Notes: generated from the letters alone by a model not told the origin. DNA of 63,715 nt from Peptococcaceae bacterium (GCA_022797295.1 JAAWKH010000009.1:1-63715), one strand, 5' to 3'. Counted from the first letter of the stretch, positions 8,351 through 16,880 are shown. Program-made: numbers and translations.

Positions 8351-8839
8351 ATGAAGCTTTTGTTGACGATAGATTTGCCGCAGCAGGCGGACTGGCAGTT
8401 GCCCAAGCCCTGGGCGGCGGCGCTGCTGGCGGTTTTGCAAAAAACCATGGCTTTGGAATATCCGGCGTTGGGGGTGGAGCCAAACCAGCTTTGCGGTTGC
8501 GAGGTTTCCCTGCTGCTGACGGATAACCCAACCATTCATCGGCTGAACAGCAGTTTTCGCGGGGTGGACAGACCCACGGATGTGCTTTCCTTTCCGCAGT
8601 ATCAGGCTGGCGAAGCGCCGCAGCCTCACAGCAGCTTGGGGGATATTGTAATCTCGCTGCCCAAAATGGCGGAGCAGGCGGCGGCTTTTGACCACAGCCA
8701 AAAGCGGGAGCTGTGCTTTTTGTTTGTGCATGGTCTGTTGCATTTGCTGGGCTATGACCACGAGCTTTCCGACGCGGAGGAGCGGCGGCAGTTTGCCCGG
8801 CAGGATGAAGTGTTGGCGGCTTTGGGGATTTATAGATAA
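8351..8839 (+). CDS. ybeY: Endoribonuclease YbeY
   Basis: Zinc-dependent single-strand endoribonuclease (UPF0054) needed for 16S rRNA 3' end maturation and ribosome quality control. The metal site HGLLHLLGYDH is intact, with His127, His131 and His137. The length of 162 residues is normal. RPTDVLSFPQ is the conserved family stretch before the metal site. It lies between pgpH and era in the classical Bacillota order. The ribosome site is weak, so translation is probably coupled to pgpH. Confidence 0.95.
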   Translation: MKLLLTIDLPQQADWQLPKPWAAALLAVLQKTMALEYPALGVEPNQLCGCEVSLLLTDNPTIHRLNSSFRGVDRPTDVLSFPQYQAGEAPQPHSSLGDIVISLPKMAEQAAAFDHSQKRELCFLFVHGLLHLLGYDHELSDAEERRQFARQDEVLAALGIYR

Positions 8840-8865
8840 ATATTATAAATTAGGTAGGTAAAAAA

Positions 8866-9828
8866 ATGGGAATAGATTTAGACGCTTATTTTGGCCATGC
8901 CGCCTTGCCGGAGGATTATCGCTCCGGCTTTGTGGCTTTAATCGGCCGGCCCAACGCTGGCAAAAGCACTTTGTTAAACCGGCTTTTGGGACAAAAGGTG
9001 GCCATTGTTTCTGATAAGCCGCAGACAACGCGCACCAAAATTCAGGGCATTTACACTGACGATACGATGCAGGCGGTGTTTTTTGATACGCCTGGGTTGC
9101 ACAAACCCAAGCATAAATTGGGCGATTATATGAACCGGGCGGCCTCGGTGACGTTTGGCGACGTGGATGTGATTTGTTACCTCACCGATGCTAGCCAGCC
9201 TTTTGGCGGCGGCGAGGCGCACATTTGCCAACAGCTGGCGGAGTGTACGGCTAATGGTGGGCCGCCTTTGTTTTTGCTGCTAAATAAGCTGGATTTGCTG
9301 CCGGAGGCCGGGCCGGACAAGCTGGCTGAACTGGCGGCTCCTTTTGAAGCCAAGTTAAATTTTGCCAAGGTGTTGGGCATTTCCGCCGCGGAGGGGCGGG
9401 GGATGGAACAGCTGTTGGGCGCTCTGCGGGAGCAGTTGCCGCGCGGTCCTCGCTACTATGACGAGGAGCAGCTGACCGACCAGCCGGAAAAGCAGATTAT
9501 GGCGGAGATTATTCGGGAAAAAATCTTTTTGGCCACGCGGGAGGAAATTCCGCACGCGGTGGCGGTGATTATCAGCCAATATCAACGCCGGCCCAACGGT
9601 ATGCTGTATCTGGAGGCGCAAATTTTTGTGGAGCGCGACAGCCAAAAGGGGATTATTATCGGCAAGGGCGGCGCGATGTTGCGCAGCATTGGCCAGGCCG
9701 CAAGGGCGGAAATTGAGGGCTTGTTTGACGAGCAGCTTTATCTGGAATTGCGGGTGAAGGTGAAAAAGGATTGGCGCGACGACGCTTGGCTGCTGAAAAG
9801 CCTGGGGTATGACCCGAAGAAGCTTTAG
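8866..9828 (+). CDS. era: GTPase Era
   Basis: Ribosome-assembly GTPase that binds the 3' end of 16S rRNA. G1 is GRPNAGKST (residues 27-35), G3 is DTPG (74-77), and G4 is NKLD (near 140). A C-terminal KH domain carries GIIIGKGGAML. The protein is about 20 residues longer at the N-terminus than many Era proteins, but the total of 320 is close to normal. An AGGTAGGT ribosome site precedes the ATG. It works in the same rRNA maturation step as YbeY, encoded just upstream. Confidence 0.97.
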   Translation: MGIDLDAYFGHAALPEDYRSGFVALIGRPNAGKSTLLNRLLGQKVAIVSDKPQTTRTKIQGIYTDDTMQAVFFDTPGLHKPKHKLGDYMNRAASVTFGDVDVICYLTDASQPFGGGEAHICQQLAECTANGGPPLFLLLNKLDLLPEAGPDKLAELAAPFEAKLNFAKVLGISAAEGRGMEQLLGALREQLPRGPRYYDEEQLTDQPEKQIMAEIIREKIFLATREEIPHAVAVIISQYQRRPNGMLYLEAQIFVERDSQKGIIIGKGGAMLRSIGQAARAEIEGLFDEQLYLELRVKVKKDWRDDAWLLKSLGYDPKKL

Positions 9829-9858
9829 GCGGAAATTTTTAATAGGCGGTGGTTGGCA

Positions 9859-10704
9859 ATGGATTTGCGTTCTCAAATGGATGAATGTTTGATTTTGCGC
9901 AGTCGGGAGTTTCAGGAGGCTGACCGCTTGCTGACAGTGTTGGGGCGGCGTTTGGGGCGTTTATCCTGCCTGGCCAGGGGCGTGCGCCGGCCGAACAGCC
10001 GGCTGAAAGCGGCCACGCTGGATTTTAGCTACAGCAAGCTGCAATTTGCTCCGGCGGGGCGCAAAGCGGCCAACGCTGCCTGCGCTTCCAGCGGCCTGCA
10101 ACTGATTACGCAAGGGGAGGCTTTGGACGGCCTGCCCGGGCTTAGGGAGGATTTAAGCAAACTGGGCTGTGCTTACTATCTGGGCGAGTTGCTAATTTTG
10201 GCTTTGCCGGAAAATAAGCCGCAGGAGAACATCTTTATTTTGGCTGTGACAACTTTAACCCTGCTGGCTAATTTAACAACTGAGCAGGAGCAGTTTTTGG
10301 TGCTGAAGTTTTTTGAGCTGCGTTTGCTGGGAGAACTAGGCTGGCGGCCAAATTTGACGGTGTGCAGCCGCTGCGGGCGACCGGTGCGCCTGCCGCGAAT
10401 TTCAGGGCTGCCGGATGTTTTTGTGGCCGCGCCGGCCTTGGGCGGCCTGGCTTGCCCGCTCTGCTGCCTGGATTTGGATTGGAGCATTGGCCGGGGCAAA
10501 TCGGAAAGGCCGGGGCTTTCTCGCGGTTGCCTGCGCCTGTTGGATAGCCTGCTGAACTGGGAGCTGCGGCCACTGCTGAAGCTGCGTATCTCCACTGAGC
10601 TTCGGCAGGAGGTGAACGCTTGCATTTGGGCCTTTTTGGATTATCACCTGGGGCCTGGGGCTGGCAAGGCCCGCCGGAATTTGCAGTTGTACTATGATAT
10701 TTAA
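9859..10704 (+). CDS. recO: DNA repair protein RecO
   Basis: RecFOR-pathway mediator that loads RecA onto SSB-coated DNA. The N-terminal OB-fold begins ECLILRSREFQEADRLLTVL and the helical C-terminal half carries a zinc site: CSRCGRPV, then CPLCC about 70 residues on. Length is about 281 residues. I prefer the ATG at 9859 over the TTG at 9853 because AGGCGG (9844-9849) is 9 bases from it. In other bacteria RecO binds the acidic C-terminal tip of SSB, which matters here because DnaB in this window ends in a similar tip. It is the last gene before the glyQS promoter. Confidence 0.92.
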   Translation: MDLRSQMDECLILRSREFQEADRLLTVLGRRLGRLSCLARGVRRPNSRLKAATLDFSYSKLQFAPAGRKAANAACASSGLQLITQGEALDGLPGLREDLSKLGCAYYLGELLILALPENKPQENIFILAVTTLTLLANLTTEQEQFLVLKFFELRLLGELGWRPNLTVCSRCGRPVRLPRISGLPDVFVAAPALGGLACPLCCLDLDWSIGRGKSERPGLSRGCLRLLDSLLNWELRPLLKLRISTELRQEVNACIWAFLDYHLGPGAGKARRNLQLYYDI

Positions 10705-10714
10705 GAGAAAATAT

Positions 10715-10743
10715 TTGACAACCCCCGTGGGACTTGTTATAAT
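10715..10743 (+). promoter_or_regulatory. Strong promoter of glyQS
   Basis: A perfect TTGACA (10715-10720) and a perfect TATAAT (10738-10743) with ideal 17-base spacing. The leader is only about 50 bases, too short for a glycine T-box, so tRNA-sensing control of this glyQS is not evident. Confidence 0.9.
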
Positions 10744-10801
10744 AATATTTTAGGTAATAATGTGAAAAAACAGCAATGTTTTAATATAAGGAGTGACAAG
10801 C

Positions 10802-11731
10802 ATGAATTTTCAGCAGTTGATTTTGAACCTGCAAAAATACTGGGGCGACCAGGGCTGCGTGATTTTGCAGCCTTATGACCTGGAAAAAGGCGCGGGTACT
10901 ATGAACCCGGCCACTTTTTTGCGGGCCTTGGGGCCGGAGCCTTGGAATGTGGCTTATGTGGAGCCGTCCCGCCGGCCCACCGACGGCCGCTACGGCGAGA
11001 ACCCCAACCGTTTGCAGCATTACTTTCAGTTTCAGGTGATTTTAAAGCCCTCGCCGGACAATGTGCAGGAGCTTTATCTGGACAGCCTGCGCGCACTGGG
11101 CATTGACCCGGCCGAACACGACATTCGCTTTGTGGAGGACAACTGGGAAAGTCCCACTCTAGGCGCTTGGGGCTTGGGTTGGGAGGTTTGGCTGGACGGT
11201 ATGGAGGTGACGCAGTTTACTTACTTCCAGCAGTGCGGCGGCTTGGATTGCAAGCCCGTTTGCGCGGAAATCACCTACGGCATTGAGCGTTTGGCGATGT
11301 TCATTCAGGAGGTTGACAGCGTTTTTGACATCAACTGGGTGGCTGATGTGAGCTATGGCGACGTTTATCATCAGAATGAGGTGGATTATTCTACCTATAA
11401 TTTTAAGGTTTCCAATGCGGATATGCTGTTTAAGCTGTTTGATATGTATGAGCAGGAGTGCGGCAGCATTTTGCAGGCGGGCCTGGTGCAGCCGGCTTAC
11501 GATTACGCGCTGAAATGCTCGCACACCTTTAATTTGCTGGATGCTCGCGGCGCTATCAGCGTGACGGAGCGGCAAAGCTTTATTGGCAGGGTGCGCGCGA
11601 TGGCCCGCCAATGCGCGGAGGCTTATGTGCAGCAGCGGGAGCGCTTGGGCTTCCCAATGCTGAAAGACGCTGAACAAAGGAAACTGCTGGGGCTGGAGCC
11701 GCTGCCGGCGGGGAAAGAGGGGTTGAAATAA
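10802..11731 (+). CDS. glyQ: Glycyl-tRNA synthetase alpha subunit
   Basis: Catalytic class II subunit of the bacterial alpha2-beta2 glycyl-tRNA synthetase. Family blocks seen are [31 protein letters not shown] and [19 protein letters not shown]. The start is the ATG at 10802, 8 bases after AAGGAG; an in-frame GTG at 10793 overlaps that ribosome site and is unlikely. Length is 309 residues. It shares its last base with the glyS start (TAATG), indicating tight translational coupling and subunit stoichiometry. Confidence 0.97.
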   Translation: MNFQQLILNLQKYWGDQGCVILQPYDLEKGAGTMNPATFLRALGPEPWNVAYVEPSRRPTDGRYGENPNRLQHYFQFQVILKPSPDNVQELYLDSLRALGIDPAEHDIRFVEDNWESPTLGAWGLGWEVWLDGMEVTQFTYFQQCGGLDCKPVCAEITYGIERLAMFIQEVDSVFDINWVADVSYGDVYHQNEVDYSTYNFKVSNADMLFKLFDMYEQECGSILQAGLVQPAYDYALKCSHTFNLLDARGAISVTERQSFIGRVRAMARQCAEAYVQQRERLGFPMLKDAEQRKLLGLEPLPAGKEGLK

Positions 11732-13818
11732 TGGCCAAGGATTTGTTGTTTGAAATTGGTATTGAGGAAATCCCGGCCCGTTTTATGGAGCCGGCGTTGA
11801 AGCAGCTGCGGGAGCTGGCGGCCGACGGCTTGCAGCAGGCCGGGCTGGAATATGCGGATATGCAGGTTTATGGCACGCCGCGCCGCATTGCTCTGTTGGT
11901 TAAGGATTTGGCGGAAATGCAGCCGGACAGCCAGCAGGAAAGCAAAGGCCCTGCTTTGAAGGCCGCTTTTGACGCAGCCGGCCAGCCCACCAAGGCTCTG
12001 TTGGGCTTTTGCCGCGGCCAGGGCATTGAGCCGGACATGGTGCTGCAAAAGGAAATTAAGGGTGTGCAATATGTTTACGCAGTGAAGCATATCCAGGGCC
12101 GGCCCACGGCTGAGCTTTTGCCGGCTATGCTGGAGGAAATTGTGCACAAGCTGTACTTCCCCAAGCCGATGCGCTGGGGCAACAACGAAATGCGCTTTGC
12201 GCGGCCGATTCGCTGGTTGGTGCTGCTTTTTGGGCAAGAGGTGTTGCCTTTGGAGATTGCCGGGGTTAAGGCCGGGCGCGTTACTCGCGGCCATCGCTTT
12301 TTGGGCAACGGCCAGGCGGAGATTAAGGAGCCGGCGGCTTATCTGCTGACTTTGCAAAATGAATATGTGGTTGCCGACCAAAAGGTGCGCCGGGAGAAGA
12401 TTTGGGCGCAAATTCAGGCGGTGGCCAAGGTGGCCGGCGGCCAGGTGAAGCCGGACGAGGATTTGCTTTCCGAGCTGGTTTACATTTTGGAATATCCTAC
12501 CGCTTTGCTGGGCAGCTTTGACGCTAAGTATCTGGAAATCCCGGAGGAGTTGGTGGTGACGCCAATGCGGGAGCACCAGCGTTACTTCCCGGTTTACGAC
12601 GCGGCTGGACAAAAGCTGTTGCCGCATTTTATCACCGTGCGCAACGGCAACAGCGAGCATTTGGATATTGTGCAGGCTGGCAATGAAAAGGTGCTGGCGG
12701 CCCGGCTGGCGGACGCAGAATTTTTCTGGCATGAGGATTGCTCTCATCCGCTGGCGGATAATCTGCCCCGGCTGGCCCATATCGTGTTCCACGAAAAGCT
12801 GGGTACGCTGGACGCTAAGGTGCAGCGGATTAAAACGCTGGCGGGGCATATTGCGACTAAGCTGGTGTTTAGCGACGACGACCGCCGCGATACCGAGCGG
12901 GCGGCCGAGCTTTTGAAGTGTGATTTGGTTTCCAACGCGGTTTACGAATTTACCGAATTGCAGGGGATTATGGGTGAATACTATGCTCAACACGATGGTG
13001 AAACGCCCCAGGTGGCGGCTGCTATTCGGGAGCATTATCTGCCGCGCTTTGCCGGCGACGCTTTGCCGCAGACCAAGGCGGGCATTGCTCTGGCTCTGGC
13101 TGACCGTTTAGATAGTTTGGTTGGCTTTTTCGCCCAGGGAATGATCCCCACCGGCTCCCAGGACCCTTACGCGCTGCGCCGGGCGGCGATTGGCGTTATG
13201 CAGATTTTGTTGCAGAACAAGCTGGGTCTGAATTTGCTGTGGCTGTGCCAAAAGGCCTACGCGCTTTACGAGGGCATTACTTTGGAGCGCGACGAGCCGG
13301 CCACGCTGGAGGCCTTGGCTAGCTTCTTTGAGCAGCGTTTGGAAAATATTTTAGCCGAGGAGGGCGTGGCCTACGACGTGGTGAATGCGGTGAGCGGCCT
13401 GCCTTTGTTCTGCCCACTTTACAACTATCAAAAGGCGCATGCGCTGGCAGATTTCCGTGGCGATGGGGAATTTGCCCAACTGATGGCGGCCTATGGCCGG
13501 GCGGCCAATTTGCTGAAAAACGCCCAACCGGCGGCCGAGGTGCAGGAGCAGCTTTTGGAGGAGCAGGCGGAGCGTGAGCTTTTTGCGGCGCTTTCGGCGG
13601 CCAGCTCTAAGGTGAAATCGGCTTTGGCTCTGCGGGATTATCTGGCTGCTTTGCGGGTTTTGGCATCTGTGCGCCCGCAGCTGGACGCCTTTTTTGAGGC
13701 GGTTATGGTGATGGCTGAAAGCGAGGCTCTTCGAGGCAACCGGCTGGCCTTGCTGCAAAAGCTGGTGGCGATGACGGCTGAGATGGGCGACCTCTCCGCT
13801 CTGGTGAGCAAGGGCTGA
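11731..13818 (+). CDS. glyS: Glycyl-tRNA synthetase beta subunit
   Basis: The tRNA-binding subunit of the tetrameric glycyl-tRNA synthetase, 695 residues, normal for the family. It starts DLLFEIGIEEIPARFMEPAL, carries the HD-like central region with LPRLAHIVFHEKLGTL, and contains TGSQDPYALRRAAIG, a conserved family block. The C-terminal part is the DALR-type anticodon-binding region. Its ATG overlaps the glyQ stop. A short gap then leads to an unrelated membrane methyltransferase gene in the same direction. Confidence 0.97.
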   Translation: MAKDLLFEIGIEEIPARFMEPALKQLRELAADGLQQAGLEYADMQVYGTPRRIALLVKDLAEMQPDSQQESKGPALKAAFDAAGQPTKALLGFCRGQGIEPDMVLQKEIKGVQYVYAVKHIQGRPTAELLPAMLEEIVHKLYFPKPMRWGNNEMRFARPIRWLVLLFGQEVLPLEIAGVKAGRVTRGHRFLGNGQAEIKEPAAYLLTLQNEYVVADQKVRREKIWAQIQAVAKVAGGQVKPDEDLLSELVYILEYPTALLGSFDAKYLEIPEELVVTPMREHQRYFPVYDAAGQKLLPHFITVRNGNSEHLDIVQAGNEKVLAARLADAEFFWHEDCSHPLADNLPRLAHIVFHEKLGTLDAKVQRIKTLAGHIATKLVFSDDDRRDTERAAELLKCDLVSNAVYEFTELQGIMGEYYAQHDGETPQVAAAIREHYLPRFAGDALPQTKAGIALALADRLDSLVGFFAQGMIPTGSQDPYALRRAAIGVMQILLQNKLGLNLLWLCQKAYALYEGITLERDEPATLEALASFFEQRLENILAEEGVAYDVVNAVSGLPLFCPLYNYQKAHALADFRGDGEFAQLMAAYGRAANLLKNAQPAAEVQEQLLEEQAERELFAALSAASSKVKSALALRDYLAALRVLASVRPQLDAFFEAVMVMAESEALRGNRLALLQKLVAMTAEMGDLSALVSKG

Positions 13819-13849
13819 TGTGTTAATGGGATTGGATTAAGGAGTTTTT

Positions 13850-14440
13850 ATGCTGCATAATGTTATTGCTATTATCAGCGTTTTTATGGTGCTGTTGACG
13901 ATGTTTGAGCGGGTTTTTCGCCAGAAGCGGCGTGGTATCAAGGCCAATCTGCTGTGCCGGCACCATATTATGGAATTTGTTATTTATCCTTATGTGGTGT
14001 TGCTGGCTTATCACGTACTGGCCTACAGCTTTAATTGGCCGAAAATTTGGGGAGCGGCCTTGAACACGGTGCTTATTCCCTGGGGGTGGCTGGATTGGGT
14101 AGGCGATTTGCTCTGCCTGATTGGTATGGTGATTTTTGTCTGGTGTATTCAGTCCTTTGGCGCAGCTTTTCGGCTTGGCGTGGATTACGAGCACCCGCAG
14201 CCGCTGATTACCACTGGTATTTACGCCTACACCCGCAACCCGATGTATGTGGCTTACGACCTGATTACGCTGGGGCTTTTCCTGATTTATCCAACGCCGT
14301 TGTTCTTCATTTTTGGCTTGGGTTGTTGGTCTATCTTTTTCCGGCAGACTGTTATTGAGGAGGAGTTTTTGCGGGAATATCACGGCGAAGCGTTTACGGC
14401 CTATTGCCGTAAAGTGGGGCGGTTTTTTAAGGAGTTTTAA
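13850..14440 (+). CDS. Isoprenylcysteine carboxyl methyltransferase-like membrane protein
   Basis: A 196-residue integral membrane protein with about five hydrophobic segments. The C-terminal part has the ICMT/phospholipid methyltransferase signature: LITTGIYAYTRNPMYVAY, then a hydrophobic pair, then EEEFLREYHGEAFTAYC. These residues bind S-adenosylmethionine and the membrane substrate in characterised relatives. The bacterial substrate is unknown; it could be a lipid or a small hydrophobic molecule. AAGGAG lies before the ATG. The gene follows glyS by 31 bases and may be read through from it. A structured repeat begins directly at its stop codon. Confidence 0.85.
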   Translation: MLHNVIAIISVFMVLLTMFERVFRQKRRGIKANLLCRHHIMEFVIYPYVVLLAYHVLAYSFNWPKIWGAALNTVLIPWGWLDWVGDLLCLIGMVIFVWCIQSFGAAFRLGVDYEHPQPLITTGIYAYTRNPMYVAYDLITLGLFLIYPTPLFFIFGLGCWSIFFRQTVIEEEFLREYHGEAFTAYCRKVGRFFKEF

Positions 14441-14554
14441 GTGAACACTTAGCGATTTGCAAGCCCCCAAGGGGCGCAGCAAGAGCTTAGTGTGAACTTA
14501 TACCATAGTGCACTTTGTAAAATTAGAAGATAAAGCCTTGTTCCTATGGTATAA
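14441..14554. repeat. Structured intergenic repeat, copy 1
   Basis: Starts with GTGAACACTTAGCGA (14441-14455) and has a TGTGAAC at 14491-14497. Together these form an imperfect long inverted repeat around a CCCCC-AA-GGGG core. A second, perfect 11-bp inverted repeat TTATACCATAG / CTATGGTATAA (14498-14508 and 14544-14554) follows. The opening 15-mer recurs with one change at 43146. There is no open frame inside. Confidence 0.5.
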
Positions 14555-14589
14555 AAGTTAAATTAAGTTTAATTAAGAATGGGTAAAAA

Positions 14590-15240
14590 ATGGTATATCA
14601 AAAAATAAATTCTCACGATGAATATTTGAAAATGGTTGAAAAGTACAGCGATTATGAAGCCGGCACATATCAATATATGACATTAAGAGAAAAGATGAAT
14701 TTTTTAGACGGTGTTCATACAGATAATATCCCGCTTTTTGATGAAGACGGTGATGATATGGATACTTCTGATGATTATTATGCGATTAGAGATGAATTTT
14801 TAAATCATCCTGAACAATTTTCCTTAAATGATATTCTTGTTTTTTTTGAAATGCTGGATGATTCTTGCTATCAGCCTTCATTTATGGATAATATTACCGC
14901 GATTATCCATAATATTGCGCGTTATTATCAGCTGGAGGGAGTTAAGTTTCTGCTTGCGCATTTGTCGGAAGTGCCAAGAAGAGGTTATATGTTTGGCTTA
15001 TTTGTTAATGTGCAGCTTCTGATTAAAGATGATGTGACGTATCAACTAATGAAAGAAGCTGTTAAATTGGCCGCTCCTGATACTATAATGTTGTTACGCA
15101 AAATTTTGAGTGGGGAAGATATGCCAGGAATACTGGAAAAAGATGGTAATGTCAATAAATTTCCCATTTTTGCTGAGAGCGCTGACGAAACAGAATTAAA
15201 AAGAAAACAGGAATTGGAAAATATTATTCTTTCTTTATAA
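14590..15240 (+). CDS. Unrecognised AT-rich gene, possibly an Imm30-type immunity protein
   Basis: A 216-residue acidic soluble protein with no signal peptide or membrane segment. Composition is clearly more AT-rich than its neighbours (many AAT, TTT, ATA codons), suggesting horizontal arrival. The middle (about 80-150) is helical with LNDILVFFEMLDDSC and FLLAHLSEVPRRGYMFGLFV, loosely like the Imm30 family of polymorphic-toxin immunity proteins. This is a weak pattern match, not a firm call. No toxin gene is adjacent. It is flanked by a structured repeat on the left and a strong terminator on the right, so it looks like a self-contained insertion. Confidence 0.6.
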   Translation: MVYQKINSHDEYLKMVEKYSDYEAGTYQYMTLREKMNFLDGVHTDNIPLFDEDGDDMDTSDDYYAIRDEFLNHPEQFSLNDILVFFEMLDDSCYQPSFMDNITAIIHNIARYYQLEGVKFLLAHLSEVPRRGYMFGLFVNVQLLIKDDVTYQLMKEAVKLAAPDTIMLLRKILSGEDMPGILEKDGNVNKFPIFAESADETELKRKQELENIILSL

Positions 15241-15326
15241 TATACTAAATGAGGTACTTGAGGTCAATCCATACGCCGCTGGTATTTAACAGGTATGAGA
15301 GATGCAGGAGAGCCAAGTACCATTAC

Positions 15327-15370
15327 AAAAGGAAGAGGGCTATGCTAAAAAGCATAGCCCTCTTCCTTTT
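15327..15370. terminator. Long bidirectional terminator
   Basis: A perfect 20-bp stem (15327-15346 with 15351-15370) has a 4-base AAAA loop, with A and T runs at the ends so it works on both strands. It separates the convergent AT-rich orphan gene and the small-protein/DMT operon. Confidence 0.92.
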
Positions 15371-15379
15371 GTGTTTTTC

Positions 15380-15631
15380 TCATCCTTTCAGGCCCCTGGC
15401 CTGCCGGTCCATATCCTCAATCACAATATCAAAAATTTCGCCAAGGCTGGCGCAGTATTCCAAAACCTGCCAAGGCTCGTTGGTGTGGAAGTGGATTTTT
15501 ATCAGTTTGCTGTCGCCCACCGCCAGCAGGCAATCACCAGCAAAGTGGCTGGTAAAATATTCATTGATGGCGTTCTCGTCCAAATTTTCGCCCTCAATCA
15601 GCAGTTGGGTGTCGTATCTAAATTCCGTCAT
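15380..15631 (-). CDS. Small stand-alone DAK/FakA C-terminal-like protein
   Basis: An 83-residue protein. The stretch LIKIHFHTNEPWQVLEYC, followed by LGEIFDIVIEDMDRQ, resembles the closing segment of the FakA/YloV (dihydroxyacetone kinase-like) family, in which a KVHVHTNDPG...GELSDIKIENM pattern is usual. Here the ATP-binding Dak domain is absent, so the gene encodes only the tail domain. It could be a regulatory or scaffold fragment, or a decayed gene; reading frame, start (ATG 15631) and length look intact. It is the last gene of a minus-strand operon and ends at the terminator 15327-15370. Confidence 0.65.
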   Translation of the reverse strand: MTEFRYDTQLLIEGENLDENAINEYFTSHFAGDCLLAVGDSKLIKIHFHTNEPWQVLEYCASLGEIFDIVIEDMDRQARGLKG

Positions 15632-15640
15632 CAGTTCACC

Positions 15641-15835
15641 TCACCTTTCTGCCTCTGGGGTAATCACCGGCTTACCCTCCGCGTCCAACAGCGGGGTCAG
15701 GCCGCCGCCGTAGGTAGCGTTACGAAAGAGATAATTTACGCCGGTTTCCGTATCCAACCAAATTTCCATCACCGAAATTTTCATTTTGCTGGTTTGGTTG
15801 TAAATCAATTTGAAACGGTTATCTTCATTAGCCAT
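15641..15835 (-). CDS. DUF6440 family small protein
   Basis: A 64-residue protein with the pattern RFKLIYNQ, then MEIWLDTETGVNYLFRN, then YGGGLTPLLDAEGKPVI, which matches DUF6440. It is predicted to be a small beta-rich protein of unknown function. A strong AAGGAGG precedes its ATG at 15835. It lies 9 bases from the downstream DAK-like gene and 12 bases after the DMT transporter gene, so the three are probably cotranscribed. Confidence 0.8.
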   Translation of the reverse strand: MANEDNRFKLIYNQTSKMKISVMEIWLDTETGVNYLFRNATYGGGLTPLLDAEGKPVITPEAER

Positions 15836-15847
15836 AATTAAACCTCC

Positions 15848-16861
15848 TTAAATTGCTGTGTGTTTGTGCAAATGTTTGTCAATCTGGAGCAAGTGGGAAT
15901 GCGAATGGCTATGCTCAATAATTTTGCTAAACTGAACGCCGTTTTGCCAATAGCGTACCGTGTGAGTGTGCGGGTGGGTGTGGCTGGTGGTCAGCGTGTC
16001 CACGGCAATCAGGGCGGAGCCAGCCAACATCAACAGCAGAGCCAGCAGGTAATTGAGCGTTAGCGCCTCCTGCAAAAAGACGAAAGAGAGAAAAGCGCCG
16101 ATAAATGGCGCAATGGCATAATAGGCGCTGGTTTTGGCCGCGCCCAGTACATTTTGCGCTTTGATATAGAAGAAAATGCTTAGCCCATAAGCCACAAAGC
16201 CCAGCGTTAAGGCCAGTAAAATATATTTTAGGCTGGGCATGGCTTCGCCAAGGGCCAAGGAGATGAGCAATGAGCCCATGCCGGAGCCGAGACCCTTGAG
16301 CATCACAATTTCATAGGTGTTTTTGGCGGCAAGCTGGCGCGTGCAGTTGTTCTCCAGGCCCCAGCAGCAGGCGGCCAGCAGCACCAGCAGCGAACCCCAG
16401 GAAAAGATTAGGCTGGATAAATCCTCAAAGGATAAAATCAGACTAGATAGGGTGACCAACAAAATGGCCCGCCAAAGCCTGGCCGAGATGGCCTCTTTGA
16501 AGATGAGCAAGGCAATCAATGAGGTGGCGACAATCTCAAAGTTGTTCAGCAGCGAGGCGTTGGCTGAGGTGGTGTGCGCCAGGCCGAACATCAGCAAAAT
16601 TGGCGCGATAATATCCAAAACAATCATTCCCAAGGTGTAGGGCAAATCCTCTCTGGTTAGGTTTTGCTGTCCGCCAGGGCAGTTTTTTAGTTGAGAAGCC
16701 AGGTAAATTAGGCCAATGCCAACACCGGCCCCAAAGTAAAGCAGCGAGGCCAACAAGGTTGGGGGAACGGCTTGCAGCAAGGTTTTGGAAAACGGCATAT
16801 TGACGGCGTAAAAAACGGCGGCCAGAACGGCGTAGAAGATAGCGATAATTTTTTTAGGCAT
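15848..16861 (-). CDS. EamA/DMT-family transporter with histidine-rich tail
   Basis: A 337-residue membrane protein with ten predicted segments arranged as two EamA repeats, typical of drug/metabolite exporters of the inner membrane. The last 45 residues form an unusual cytoplasmic extension with 11 histidines in two clusters (HTHPHTHT and EHSHSHSHLL, then KHLHKH). Such His alternation binds zinc, nickel or copper in other proteins, so the tail may sense or deliver a metal. The transported substrate cannot be told from sequence. The start ATG at 16861 has AAGGAG upstream. It is 19 bases downstream of the metallo-hydrolase gene, so probably in the same unit. Confidence 0.88.
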   Translation of the reverse strand: MPKKIIAIFYAVLAAVFYAVNMPFSKTLLQAVPPTLLASLLYFGAGVGIGLIYLASQLKNCPGGQQNLTREDLPYTLGMIVLDIIAPILLMFGLAHTTSANASLLNNFEIVATSLIALLIFKEAISARLWRAILLVTLSSLILSFEDLSSLIFSWGSLLVLLAACCWGLENNCTRQLAAKNTYEIVMLKGLGSGMGSLLISLALGEAMPSLKYILLALTLGFVAYGLSIFFYIKAQNVLGAAKTSAYYAIAPFIGAFLSFVFLQEALTLNYLLALLLMLAGSALIAVDTLTTSHTHPHTHTVRYWQNGVQFSKIIEHSHSHSHLLQIDKHLHKHTAI

Positions 16862-16880
16862 GTTAGCTCCTTACTTTTTA

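Noticed and set aside
10744..10801. Possible glycine T-box before glyQS
   Set aside because: The distance from the strong promoter to the start codon is about 58 bases, too short for a T-box stem I plus antiterminator, and no specifier or T-box sequence is seen.
11623..13035. A 470-codon open frame on the minus strand across glyS
   Set aside because: It lies fully inside glyQ/glyS, whose protein has all family motifs. The antisense frame is rich in His, Gln, Leu and Arg, the usual shadow of TTG/CAG-rich codons, and has no ribosome site or family resemblance.
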